DNA of 64,000 nt from Bacteroidota bacterium (GTDB taxonomy: Bacteria; Bacteroidota; Bacteroidia; Chitinophagales; Chitinophagaceae), in assembly GCA_020161535.1 (NCBI GenBank), contig JAIUNW010000003.1, forward strand, positions 248,001-312,000, given 5' to 3'. How positions within the stretch are numbered: position 1 is the stretch's first letter; each line of letters begins with the position of its first letter. The notes below the pieces were generated by a model. The model made no database searches and had not been told where the DNA came from. It saw only the letters and a program-made list of their open reading frames with translations. Below, one piece after another: positions 8,106-16,786 of this stretch. Made by a program: the position numbers and the translations under genes.

Positions 8106-9872
8106 ATGAAGCCCGGAAACAGCTTTGCCACCTGCCTCTTGTTGATCAGTGCGATTGCCCAGGCCCAAACCCAGCCGACCTATCAATGGAAGAATCCAGC
8201 CAACGAAAAAACAGCCCTTGTCGGCGGGCAAGCATGGCCACAAGCAGCAGCGCATTACTACGATCGACTCCCAGCCCGCGCAGAAAAAACGGTACGCAAA
8301 GAAGTATGGGACCTCAGTCGCAATACTGCCGGTGAATACATCGCGTTTAAAACATCGGCCAGCGATATCGTGGTGCGCTACAGCAGCAGCGGATCACATG
8401 CATTTGATCATATGCCGGCAACCGGTGTGAGCGGGGTTGATTTATACGCCATTGATACCGACGGACAATGGCGTTGGGCCCACGGCAAGCGCGAATTCGG
8501 CGATACCATTCAATACCATTTCGAACACCTGCAATTATCAGCCAACGAAGAAGAATTCAGGCTCTACCTGCCGTTATACAGCACAGTGAATTGGCTCGAA
8601 ATCGGTGTACCGGCCGGCGCTGGTTTTCAGTTCCTGCCACCTGTAAGGGAACAACCAATCGTGATGTACGGCACATCTATTTTACAAGGTGGTTGCGCCT
8701 CACGCCCCGGACTCGCATTCACCAATATTCTCGATCGACAACTCGAACATCCACTCATCAATCTCGGCTTTTCGGGTAACGGACAATTAGAGCCCGCTGT
8801 CATCGACCTCATGAATGAACTCGATGCCCGTTTGTTTGTGATCGATTGTATGCCCAACCTCACCGACAGCATGCAGTATACGCGCGCAGAAATCAAACAA
8901 CGGCTATTCAACGCCGCAGAAAAGCTTCAACGCAACCACCCGAATACGCCGATTCTTTTTACAGAACACTGTTGCGGGATAGCAGCAGCCAATATGGACA
9001 GTACCCTCGGTAAAAACTATCGCTATACAAACAGCGTGTTGAACGAAGCCTTCAGCACCATGGTACAGGCAGGCATCAAAAATATTTACTTGTTAACCGC
9101 TGATGACATCGGCTTCAACACCGAAAGCACGGTCGACGGCACCCACCCCAATGATATCGGCATGATGCAATATGCCAATGCCTATGAAAACATCATTCGC
9201 AAGATCCTGCACGAAGAAAAAGGAAATACCAGCACCACAACACCCGTTCGTCAGCGACGCGACTACCAGGTGTATGATTTTATGGACCGCCACGAGGCTG
9301 TTATAAAAACCATCCAGGAGAAAAATCCCGACCTCTTGCTCATCGGCAATTCTATCATGCATTTCTGGGGCGGCACGCCCTACACTGCCAATCGACAAAA
9401 TGGTGCGCAAGCCTGGAAAAAATACCTCGAACCCCTGCACACCGTCAACCTCGGTTTTGGTTGGGACCGCATCGAAAATGTTTTATGGCGCGTATACCAT
9501 GGCGAACTTGATCATGGTAAACCAACAAACATCGTACTCTCCATCGGCACCAATAACCTGGGCTTTAACAACGATGAAGAAATTATAATCGGATTAAAAC
9601 ACCTGTTACAAGCCATTCGCGAGCGACAGCCGGCCGCTCGCATATGGTTGTCAGGCATTTATCCGCGACGAAACATGGAAGAGCGAATCCTAACACTGAA
9701 TAAAAAGATCAGCGTCTTGTCGAATCAACCCAATATGCAGTTTATAGATCCGGGCACGGCATTACTGCAAGCCAATCAAAAGATCGATGAAAGCTTTTTT
9801 ACGGATGGATTGCATCCCAATGAAAAAGGCTATGAAAAGCTGGCACAGGCCCTGCTACTGCATTTGCGGTAA
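8106..9872 (+). CDS. Exported protein with two SGNH/GDSL hydrolase domains
   Basis: After a signal peptide (about residues 1-20) comes a beta-sandwich region of the GxDLY type (GVSGVDLYAID). A first SGNH esterase domain follows, about residues 180-370, with YGTSILQGG holding the nucleophile Ser, NLGFSGNG for block II and GTHPNDIGM for the Asp/His pair. A second, separate SGNH domain runs from about 395 to 588: LLLIGNSIMHFW, VNLGFGWDRIENV, SIGTNNLGFN and DGLHPNEKGYEKLA. Each half has its own Ser-Gly-Asn-His set, so both could be active. Such enzymes often deacetylate or de-esterify polysaccharides in the periplasm; the substrate is unknown. The ORF is continuous with no frameshift at the junction (about residue 375-395). 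Confidence 0.88.
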   Translation: MKPGNSFATCLLLISAIAQAQTQPTYQWKNPANEKTALVGGQAWPQAAAHYYDRLPARAEKTVRKEVWDLSRNTAGEYIAFKTSASDIVVRYSSSGSHAFDHMPATGVSGVDLYAIDTDGQWRWAHGKREFGDTIQYHFEHLQLSANEEEFRLYLPLYSTVNWLEIGVPAGAGFQFLPPVREQPIVMYGTSILQGGCASRPGLAFTNILDRQLEHPLINLGFSGNGQLEPAVIDLMNELDARLFVIDCMPNLTDSMQYTRAEIKQRLFNAAEKLQRNHPNTPILFTEHCCGIAAANMDSTLGKNYRYTNSVLNEAFSTMVQAGIKNIYLLTADDIGFNTESTVDGTHPNDIGMMQYANAYENIIRKILHEEKGNTSTTTPVRQRRDYQVYDFMDRHEAVIKTIQEKNPDLLLIGNSIMHFWGGTPYTANRQNGAQAWKKYLEPLHTVNLGFGWDRIENVLWRVYHGELDHGKPTNIVLSIGTNNLGFNNDEEIIIGLKHLLQAIRERQPAARIWLSGIYPRRNMEERILTLNKKISVLSNQPNMQFIDPGTALLQANQKIDESFFTDGLHPNEKGYEKLAQALLLHLR

Positions 9873-10054
9873 AATATTCGAGCCCGGTAAGCAAATAAAA
9901 CGTACTTTCGGCGCAGTGAACAATGATTCTTCTTCAGTTAGTCAGGACCAGCCTTAATTTTTACTTCTTCGACACTGGTAATTATTTTTCCTTCTCTTCA
10001 CACTTGTCGTAAGTCTACTTGTACACCTTTATTTAACTTTTAAACAAGTGAACT

Positions 10055-10324
10055 ATGAACATGTACGTATCTAACCTGGGGTTCCAGGTACAGGAAATTG
10101 ATTTGCAAAAACTTTTCAGCGCCTACGGCGAAGTTACTTCCGCTAAAATCATCACTGATCGCGAAACTGGTCGCAGCCGCGGCTTCGGTTTTGTTGAAAT
10201 GGCCTCGACCGAAGATGGCAATAAGGCCATGAACGAATTGAACGATAAGGAATTCGGCGGCCGTGTGCTTTCTGTTACCCTTGCTCGGGAAAAACAAGAC
10301 CGTCCCGCCCGCAATAAATGGTAA
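10055..10324 (+). CDS. RRM-domain RNA-binding protein
   Basis: A single RNA-recognition motif of 89 residues. RNP2 is MYVSNLGF at the N-terminus and RNP1 is RGFGFVEM at about residues 44-51; the aromatic residues that stack on RNA bases are present. A short basic tail (REKQDRPARNKW) follows. Bacterial RRM proteins of this kind are usually linked to cold adaptation or RNA handling, though the targets are unknown. The gene has an upstream untranslated stretch of more than 150 bp and is followed after 31 bp by the desaturase. A membrane-fluidity and RNA-binding pair would fit a response to low temperature; that is an inference from adjacency. Confidence 0.92.
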   Translation: MNMYVSNLGFQVQEIDLQKLFSAYGEVTSAKIITDRETGRSRGFGFVEMASTEDGNKAMNELNDKEFGGRVLSVTLAREKQDRPARNKW

Positions 10325-10355
10325 TCAACTACCATTTCAAATCAAACCACCGGGC

Positions 10356-11462
10356 ATGAAAAAAGTGCAGTTCAACAACAAAGAAGCAGGTTTTGCCAAA
10401 TCCCTGAACCAGGCTGTTGATCAATACTTCAGTAGCCGGTATCTGGCTAAAACAGGCAACTGGCAACTCTATTGGAAAACAATCATCCTGGTATCACTGG
10501 CGCTCGCATTGTACCTGGTTTTTTTGTTTGTACCGATGGCCGCTGCTGGCGTGGTGCTGCTGGGTTTGACGCTGGGCCTTACCAGTGCCAGCATTGGCTT
10601 CAATGTTATGCACGATGCCAACCACCAGAGTTATTCCACCAAGAAATGGGTGAATGATACGCTTGGCTTTAGCCTGAATGCACTTGGCGGTAACAGCTTT
10701 ATTTGGAAATACAAACACAATGTGCTGCACCATACCTACACCAATGTAGATGGTATTGATGATGATATTGCTAAAAGTCCGCTGATCAGGATGTGCAGCA
10801 CCCAACCCTGGGTGCCGGCCCATCGTTTTCAGCACCTGTACACGCCTTTTTTATACGCACTCAGTTCGCTGATTTGGGTGCTGGTGCAAGACTTTGACAA
10901 GTATTTCCAGCCGCGGTTGGCGCAAACAACCATGCGCTCCAAAATGCCGCCGGCAGAACATTTTATTTTCTGGTTCAGCAAACTGGCCTACGCTTTGTTT
11001 TACATCGTTATTCCTATTTTATTACTGGGCTGGCAACCCTGGCTCTTGTTTTTTTTAAGCATGCACATTGGGATGGGTCTAACCCTCGCCATCGTTTTTC
11101 AATTAGCGCATGTGGTTAAAGGCACTGCATTTGAACATGCCGATGATAGCACCAGAAAACTCGATACCGCCTGGGCCGAGTACCAGGTGCGAACAACGGT
11201 CGATTTCGCCCGGAACAACAAACTGATCTCCTGGTTGGTTGGCGGCTTAAATTTTCAGATCGAACACCACCTGTTTCCACGCATCAGTCATATACATTAT
11301 CCCGCCATCAGCAAAATAGTGCAGGCAACCTGTATCGAATACAACCTGCCTTATCTTTGTATGCCCGGATTTGGTGCCGCCGTGCAGTCGCATTTTCAAC
11401 AGCTCAGGCTGCTGGGGCAAAAACCAAGATCACCCTACTACATCGAAAACCGAAAGCCATGA
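10356..11462 (+). CDS. Membrane fatty acid desaturase
   Basis: A di-iron membrane desaturase that introduces double bonds into acyl chains. The three histidine boxes are present: HDANH, HNVLHH and QIEHH; the last, with a Gln at the front, is the variant found in front-end desaturases. Hydrophobic segments near residues 38-80 and 210-255 form the membrane pairs. The ATG at 10356 (MKKVQFNNKEAGF) is chosen because the frame upstream overlaps the RRM gene and has no plausible start, giving 368 residues. Its stop overlaps the next start (ATGA at 11459), so translation of the two is likely coupled. Confidence 0.92.
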   Translation: MKKVQFNNKEAGFAKSLNQAVDQYFSSRYLAKTGNWQLYWKTIILVSLALALYLVFLFVPMAAAGVVLLGLTLGLTSASIGFNVMHDANHQSYSTKKWVNDTLGFSLNALGGNSFIWKYKHNVLHHTYTNVDGIDDDIAKSPLIRMCSTQPWVPAHRFQHLYTPFLYALSSLIWVLVQDFDKYFQPRLAQTTMRSKMPPAEHFIFWFSKLAYALFYIVIPILLLGWQPWLLFFLSMHIGMGLTLAIVFQLAHVVKGTAFEHADDSTRKLDTAWAEYQVRTTVDFARNNKLISWLVGGLNFQIEHHLFPRISHIHYPAISKIVQATCIEYNLPYLCMPGFGAAVQSHFQQLRLLGQKPRSPYYIENRKP

Positions 11463-11722
11463 CATACGAACTGATTGAAAAATTTGTAGAACCCGACACC
11501 CGCCGCAGTCAACCTGTCAACATTCATTTCCGCAACCGCGCAACCGTTACCGGCATCATCATCGCCGCCCACGACTACCTCGACATGAAGAAGAAAAATT
11601 TCTGGCGCATTGTACCGGCATCAAGAATCAACGAGTGGCAACAATCCAAAGACACGTCGCTCAGTCGTCTCTTCAACGGTATGGAATTTTCGCGGCTTAC
11701 CCTGGCTAAAGGATCCTCATAA
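11459..11722 (+). CDS. Small conserved hypothetical protein
   Basis: An 87-residue protein whose ATG overlaps the TGA of the desaturase gene. The sequence is basic and soluble (VEPDTRRSQPVNIHFRNR, then VTGIIIAAHDYLDMKKKNFWRIV), probably a small beta-rich fold with no signal peptide. It carries no catalytic motif that I recognise. The stop-start overlap is the main evidence that it is real and made together with the desaturase. Its role, perhaps with lipid desaturation, is unknown. Confidence 0.65.
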   Translation: MTYELIEKFVEPDTRRSQPVNIHFRNRATVTGIIIAAHDYLDMKKKNFWRIVPASRINEWQQSKDTSLSRLFNGMEFSRLTLAKGSS

Positions 11723-11753
11723 GAATAGCAAATCAAATACACAATCGATCTTT

Positions 11754-12164
11754 ATGAAACAGTCAGCTTTGCTGTTAGCCTGTGTACTATTCACGGGCTT
11801 TTCGTTAATGGCACAAACCACCAACATGCCTGATAAACAAGTTATTCAGCCGAATAAAGACTGGATGATTCGCATCGCTCACCTGGTTATCGATACAGCC
11901 TTTATCGAACCCTATCGGATTGCCGTCGAAAAACACAGCAAGGCTGCTATTGCCAATGAACCCGGTGTACTTACGCTATATGCGTTGTACGAAAAAGACA
12001 GACCCACCCAGGTTACGGTCGTAGAGATTTATGCCAGCAAAGAAGCCTACCAGCACCATATCAAAACCCCGCATTTTCTGGAATACAAACAAAGCACCCT
12101 GCACATGGTAAAATCATTGCAACTGGTAGAACAGGGCCCTTTGGCGATGGTGACTAAACTTTAG
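11754..12164 (+). CDS. Exported ABM-domain protein (antibiotic biosynthesis monooxygenase-like)
   Basis: The signal peptide MKQSALLLACVLFTGFSLMAQ is followed by a single ABM ferredoxin-like domain: RIAHLVIDTAFIEPYRIAVE, EPGVLTLYALYEKD, VVEIYASKEAYQHHIKTPHF. This is the pattern of YgiN/quinol monooxygenase-type proteins, here sent to the periplasm. The ATG at 11754 starts the signal peptide and is preferred over the in-frame extension beginning at 11610. Length 136. The substrate is unknown. Its 3' end overlaps that of the convergent galM by 4 bp. Confidence 0.85.
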   Translation: MKQSALLLACVLFTGFSLMAQTTNMPDKQVIQPNKDWMIRIAHLVIDTAFIEPYRIAVEKHSKAAIANEPGVLTLYALYEKDRPTQVTVVEIYASKEAYQHHIKTPHFLEYKQSTLHMVKSLQLVEQGPLAMVTKL

Positions 12165-13309
12165 TGCCGAAAACGATACTCTGTTTCCGTTTCGTATTTC
12201 TCACCCGGCGCTAACAAAATAGAAGGGAAATTTTTGTGGTTTGGCGCATCGGGAAAATGCTGCGTTTCCAAACAGAATGCCGTGCGATAGTCGTCTTTAG
12301 CGCCGGTTTTAAAAGTATTCTTGCCTGCCATGAAATTTCCGCCATAAAACTGGATACCAGGTTCAACGGTCCAGGTTTCCATTACAATGCCAGATTGATC
12401 ACCCGTAGCCACCGCCGCCTGGCGCAATTGTCCGGCCTTGCCATTCACCACAAAATTATGGTCGTAGCCACCACCGAATTTCAATTGCTGATCGGCCGCC
12501 TCGATGCGTGCACCGATGGCCACCGGTTTGCGGAAATCAAATGGCGTTCCGGCCACCGTTGCAATTTTACCGGTGGGGATCAGCGTACTATCGACCGGCG
12601 TAAACGCATCGGCATTGATTTGCAATAAATGATTGTTGATCGACCCACTGCCTTCACCATTCAGGTTGAAGAAAGCATGGTTCGTTAGGTTCACCACCGT
12701 TTTTTTGTTGGTAGTGGCTTCGTACTTAATCGACAGTATATTCGTCGGCAATACCGTAAAGCGCACCGTCGAGGTCAACTCACCCGGGTACCCTTCTTCG
12801 CCATCGGGCGATACATAACGAATCACCAGGTTACTATCACTCGATGCTATCACATCCCACACTTTAGAATCAAAGCCAACCTTGCCGCCATGCAGGGAGT
12901 TAACGCCATTGTTGGTGAACAAATGATACGTGGCTGTATCTATCTTGAACAAGCCCTTGGCGATGCGATTGCCCACCCGGCCAATCGTTGCACCAAAATA
13001 TTTTTCAGTGGTTGTCAGGTAACCGCCGATCGAACCAAAGCCCACCACCACATCACGCGGTTTGCCCTCTTTATCGGGTACTTCCAACGAAACAATGCGA
13101 CCACCATAGTTCGTGATGCTCACTTTCATCCCGTTTTTATTGCTAAGCGTGTACAGCTTTACGGGCTTTCCATCAATGGTTGAATCAAAAGGAGATAACA
13201 CGGTGGTGGATTTAGCACTTGAATCTGTTTCGCTTTTTTGGGTGTCGGTGGCCGGACCCTGGCAGGCAGCGGCAGCGATCAACGAAAGCGCAGCAATTGT
13301 TTTTTTCAT
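12161..13309 (-). CDS. galM: Aldose 1-epimerase (mutarotase), lipoprotein
   Basis: Interconverts the alpha and beta anomers of galactose or other aldoses. The catalytic motifs are SLHGGKVGFDSKVWDV, LTNHAFFNLNG with the acid His, and FCLETQHFPDAPNH with the base Glu. An N-terminal signal with lipobox AAACQG indicates a periplasmic lipid-anchored enzyme, as is common in Bacteroidota. At 382 residues it is typical. It is the last gene of a minus-strand operon with galK (27 bp upstream) and a GH5-like hydrolase, suggesting use of galactose freed outside the cell. Confidence 0.95.
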   Translation of the reverse strand: MKKTIAALSLIAAAACQGPATDTQKSETDSSAKSTTVLSPFDSTIDGKPVKLYTLSNKNGMKVSITNYGGRIVSLEVPDKEGKPRDVVVGFGSIGGYLTTTEKYFGATIGRVGNRIAKGLFKIDTATYHLFTNNGVNSLHGGKVGFDSKVWDVIASSDSNLVIRYVSPDGEEGYPGELTSTVRFTVLPTNILSIKYEATTNKKTVVNLTNHAFFNLNGEGSGSINNHLLQINADAFTPVDSTLIPTGKIATVAGTPFDFRKPVAIGARIEAADQQLKFGGGYDHNFVVNGKAGQLRQAAVATGDQSGIVMETWTVEPGIQFYGGNFMAGKNTFKTGAKDDYRTAFCLETQHFPDAPNHKNFPSILLAPGEKYETETEYRFRH

Positions 13310-13336
13310 CGAGCTTATTTTTAAAATCGAATGGTT

Positions 13337-14509
13337 TTAAGTAATACTGGTGCCGTTGCCGATATTGATCACATAGGCCGGCATCAGTTTGCCGGAATGC
13401 GCCAAATAACGCGCCGATACATCTGCAATTAGTTTGTCGACCGCAGCAGCTTTCACCAGGTTAATGGTACAACCACCAAATCCCCCTCCCATCATTCTGG
13501 CCCCCAGCACGGCCTCGTTATCCTGCACTGCTTTCACCAGAAAATCCAATTCATCACAGCTTACTTCATACAAGTTGCTGAGCCCCTGGTGGGTTTCAAA
13601 CATCTTCGCTCCAAAAGCTTTCATATCTCCGCGCTCCAGGTCTTCGCAAGCGCCCAGCAAACGATCGCGTTCTTCCACTACATAGCGGCAGCGCCGATAA
13701 ATATCTTTGTCTTGGGGTAATACATAATTGTCCAGCATCGCCATATCCACATCGCGCAAACTCTTAATACCCGCTACGTGCTGCTGGATCATTGCTACGC
13801 CGGTTTCACATTGTTGTCGACGTACATTGTATTCACTCGATCCCAGGTTGTGTTTCACCGCTGTATCCAACAACACAATGCGAAAGCCTTCCATCTGAAA
13901 AGGCTTGTATTCATACTCGAGGCTGCGGCAATCGAGCCTGATCACATGGTTCTCTTTGCCAAACATACTGGCGAACATATCCATGATGCCACAGTTCACA
14001 CCCACAAACTGGTTCTCGGCCGCTTGCGCCAGTTTCACCATGGTCAGCTTGTCGAGGCCCAACGAAAATATTTCATTCAAGGCGAAGACAACGGCGCATT
14101 CAAGTGCGGCCGACGACGACATGCCCGCTCCCATCGGCACATCACCACCAAATACCATATTGAAGCCGCCCAGTTCTACACCACGACCTTGTAATTGCTG
14201 TACCACGCCCAGTATAAAATCCGGCCATAACATAGGCGATGGCTCAATGCGCGCCAACGAACCAAAATAGAGCGCCTGCAAGTCGTAGGCGTAAATATGG
14301 ATTTCCTGGTCTTCCCGCGGCGCAATGGCCACCGTAGTGGCTTTGTCGATCGCCGCCGGCAATACAAACCCTTCGTTGTAATCGGTATGCTCGCCGATCA
14401 GGTTTACCCTGCCGGGGGATTTCACCAGCAAGGGCTGGCCGCCAAAGCGCTCTACAAATGATTCGCGAATAAGGCCGGGTAAGGGAGATGTCATCGGGTG
14501 TTTTGTCAT
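13337..14509 (-). CDS. galK: Galactokinase
   Basis: Phosphorylates galactose to galactose 1-phosphate using ATP, the entry step of the Leloir pathway. All GHMP-kinase marks are present: SPGRVNLIGEHTDYNEGFVLP (signature for galactose and sugar binding), PMGAGMSSSAALECA (ATP loop) and MMGGGFGGCTINLV (motif 3). The length of 390 residues is normal. The first ATG at 14509 is given; a second in-frame ATG five codons on would also fit. It lies upstream of galM in the same transcription unit. galT and galE are not in this window. Confidence 0.96.
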   Translation of the reverse strand: MTKHPMTSPLPGLIRESFVERFGGQPLLVKSPGRVNLIGEHTDYNEGFVLPAAIDKATTVAIAPREDQEIHIYAYDLQALYFGSLARIEPSPMLWPDFILGVVQQLQGRGVELGGFNMVFGGDVPMGAGMSSSAALECAVVFALNEIFSLGLDKLTMVKLAQAAENQFVGVNCGIMDMFASMFGKENHVIRLDCRSLEYEYKPFQMEGFRIVLLDTAVKHNLGSSEYNVRRQQCETGVAMIQQHVAGIKSLRDVDMAMLDNYVLPQDKDIYRRCRYVVEERDRLLGACEDLERGDMKAFGAKMFETHQGLSNLYEVSCDELDFLVKAVQDNEAVLGARMMGGGFGGCTINLVKAAAVDKLIADVSARYLAHSGKLMPAYVINIGNGTSIT

Positions 14510-14601
14510 GGTTCTGGTTTAGCGCCGCCCCGCCAATGTAATCGATTTCCAAATGCCAGCCGCTGTTTTTTGCCGGGCTTAGCAATATTGATCGCCGGCG
14601 C

Positions 14602-15777
14602 CTAGGGTGTTACGCCGGTGAGTTGTTTAATCAGGTCGGTTTCGGCTGGGCGATACGGCTTTCCGTTGCGTCGAAAAATATCATGAAACCATACCGGGGG
14701 CTCACCGGTGTATTTTTTGGTCCAGCTATCCCAGGGATAAATCGTCTGGCTCTTGCCATCTACAAAGCCCCAATTGTACATCGCAATATTGTGTTGCTTG
14801 CCCGCCGGCAAAATAGCCGCAAAGCTACTGCCGTTGGGCCGCGCCATATATTCGGTGCAAAACAGCGGCTTACCATATTGCGCCAGCGATGCCACGCGTT
14901 TTTCGAAGAATGGCAGCGAATCATAGCTGTGAAAACTGATTAAATCCGATTGATCCACCTGCACCTGCTGCAGCACGGTCATGCTATCGTGCTGCTCCCA
15001 GCGGCCCGTCCACAAACCCGATGTCAGGGGCTGGCTAGGTTGCTGGCTGCGCGCCCAGTCAAAACTCTTTTTCAGCAAAGGCAGCACCAGGTCAGCCTTG
15101 TTCTTCGGTTCAAAACGTTCGTAAGAAGCGCCGGTTAAATTATCGGGCTCGTTCCAGATATCCCAACCCAACACCCGGTTGTCTAACGCAAAGCGATGCA
15201 CCACGCCTTTGATATACAGTTCCAGCCGGGCGTATGAGCTGGTATCTTTTAGGGCTGCTTGCCCCGGACTCTGCACCCAGCCTGAATTGTGCGTAAAGGG
15301 TTGCGGATCTCGCTGCTTGCCCAGCTTGGGAAAAGGGTCCCAGCAAGAGTCGAAAAACACGAACAAAGGCCTGATCTTATGTTTGCTGGCGATTTGTAAA
15401 AAAACTTCCATGCGTTGGTACAGCCCCGTCGAATCCTGCAGGTGCAGGAGATCGTGCAGAAATACCCGCATGGTATTCATACCCAAGGCCTGCGCCCAGC
15501 CCAGCTCCCGGTCGATCGTGGCCGTATCGAAGCTTTCGGCCTGCCACATTTCCAATTGGTTGATGGCTGTACTCGGCAGAAAATTCGCCCCTACCAACCA
15601 GCCCTGCTGCGCATACCAGGCATTCGCTGCTTGTTTGGTCCACACGGTCCGTTCGGCCGGCGCACTGGCAGCATTTGTTTCTTCAGAAGCTGTTTTTTTG
15701 TCGGGGGATGATCCGCCGCAGGCGCTGAGGGCCAGCGCCACCGCGAGGCTTGTAATCGTTTGCTGGAATAATTTCAT
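14602..15777 (-). CDS. GH5-like glycoside hydrolase, lipoprotein
   Basis: A TIM-barrel retaining glycosidase of clan GH-A. The acid/base Glu is in [11 protein letters not shown] and the likely nucleophile Glu in [25 protein letters not shown] and [10 protein letters not shown] fit the barrel strands. The ATG at 15777 gives a clean lipoprotein signal ([20 protein letters not shown]), so the ten extra upstream codons are left out; 391 residues. The position upstream of galK and galM suggests release of galactose-containing sugars, but the specificity (mannan, xylan, galactan) cannot be read directly. Confidence 0.82.
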   Translation of the reverse strand: MKLFQQTITSLAVALALSACGGSSPDKKTASEETNAASAPAERTVWTKQAANAWYAQQGWLVGANFLPSTAINQLEMWQAESFDTATIDRELGWAQALGMNTMRVFLHDLLHLQDSTGLYQRMEVFLQIASKHKIRPLFVFFDSCWDPFPKLGKQRDPQPFTHNSGWVQSPGQAALKDTSSYARLELYIKGVVHRFALDNRVLGWDIWNEPDNLTGASYERFEPKNKADLVLPLLKKSFDWARSQQPSQPLTSGLWTGRWEQHDSMTVLQQVQVDQSDLISFHSYDSLPFFEKRVASLAQYGKPLFCTEYMARPNGSSFAAILPAGKQHNIAMYNWGFVDGKSQTIYPWDSWTKKYTGEPPVWFHDIFRRNGKPYRPAETDLIKQLTGVTP

Positions 15778-15870
15778 AATGGCAATCTGGCTACAAATAA
15801 AACGCATTTCACGGGTTTCTGTTTGGCCGGCTGTATCATTGATTGGTCAGAATGTTTCAACTTTGTCTGC

Positions 15871-16551
15871 ATGCGCATTGATATTATTTCGGTGATACCC
15901 GAACTGCTCGAGAGCCCCCTGGGTCATTCGATTATGAAACGCGCCCAGGCGAAAGGCTTGCTGGAAGTGCATACGCACCAACTGCGGCAGTGGGCTGTGA
16001 ACGAATACGGACAAGTAGATGATTACCAATACGGTGGCGGTGCTGGTATGGTGATGATGTGCGAACCCCTGGCCAATGCCATCGAAAGCCTGTCGGCGCA
16101 GCGGCATTACGATGAAGTGATTTATATGACGCCCGACGGACCAACACTGAACCAAAAAACGGCGAATACTTTGTCGCTCAAAGAAAACCTGCTGCTTATC
16201 TGCGGGCATTACAAGGGCATTGACCAGCGCATTCGCGATCATTTTGTAACGATGGAAATCTCCATCGGCGACTATGTACTGAGTGGTGGCGAACTCGCCG
16301 CAGCGGTGTTGGTGGATGCCATCGGACGATTGATTCCCGGCGTATTGGGCGATGAAACATCGGCGCTGACCGACTCCTTTCAAGACGGGTTGCTGGCACC
16401 ACCGGTGTACACCCGCCCGGCCGATTTCCGCGGCTGGCAGGTGCCCGCTGTTTTGCTGAGCGGCGACCTGAAAAAAGTGGATGAATGGCGCTATGAACAG
16501 GCGCTGCAACGCACCGAATCGCGGCGCCCCGATCTCCAGGGCGATGCCTGA
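15871..16551 (+). CDS. trmD: tRNA (guanine-N1)-methyltransferase TrmD
   Basis: Methylates G37 next to the anticodon of several tRNAs, preventing frameshifts; a SPOUT-class knotted methyltransferase acting as a dimer. The sequence begins [13 protein letters not shown], with [25 protein letters not shown] and [16 protein letters not shown], all hallmarks of TrmD. The ATG at 15871 matches the family start; the upstream in-frame codons from 15823 are not part of it. 226 residues. It stands outside the usual rpsP-rimM-rplS setting. Confidence 0.96.
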   Translation: MRIDIISVIPELLESPLGHSIMKRAQAKGLLEVHTHQLRQWAVNEYGQVDDYQYGGGAGMVMMCEPLANAIESLSAQRHYDEVIYMTPDGPTLNQKTANTLSLKENLLLICGHYKGIDQRIRDHFVTMEISIGDYVLSGGELAAAVLVDAIGRLIPGVLGDETSALTDSFQDGLLAPPVYTRPADFRGWQVPAVLLSGDLKKVDEWRYEQALQRTESRRPDLQGDA

Positions 16552-16598
16552 CGAAAACGCTGATAATTTTTTTTGGTATCACAAAATGCATTTAACAA

Positions 16599-16616
16599 GC
16601 GCCGAAACTTCGGCGC
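16599..16616. terminator. GC-rich hairpin downstream of trmD
   Basis: A perfect stem, GCGCCGA (16599-16605) with TCGGCGC (16610-16616), around a 4-nt loop, 47 bp after the trmD stop. There is no T-run on the 3' side, but a run of eight or more T lies on the 5' side at 16568-16575, so it is not a textbook terminator for either strand. Confidence 0.4.
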
Positions 16617-16786
16617 CAACTCGAGAAAGAACTGTTAAAACTGCTTACACAATCCCACAAACAATAGCGAAAATTCCCCAGTTGTGTAGATAAGCCCGCA
16701 GAAACGGTCGTCGCCGGGCACTGATTTTGAATAGAGGAGCAAACTGTCGCACCGAAAAGCGGAAACCCGGCAGACAACAATGCTCA

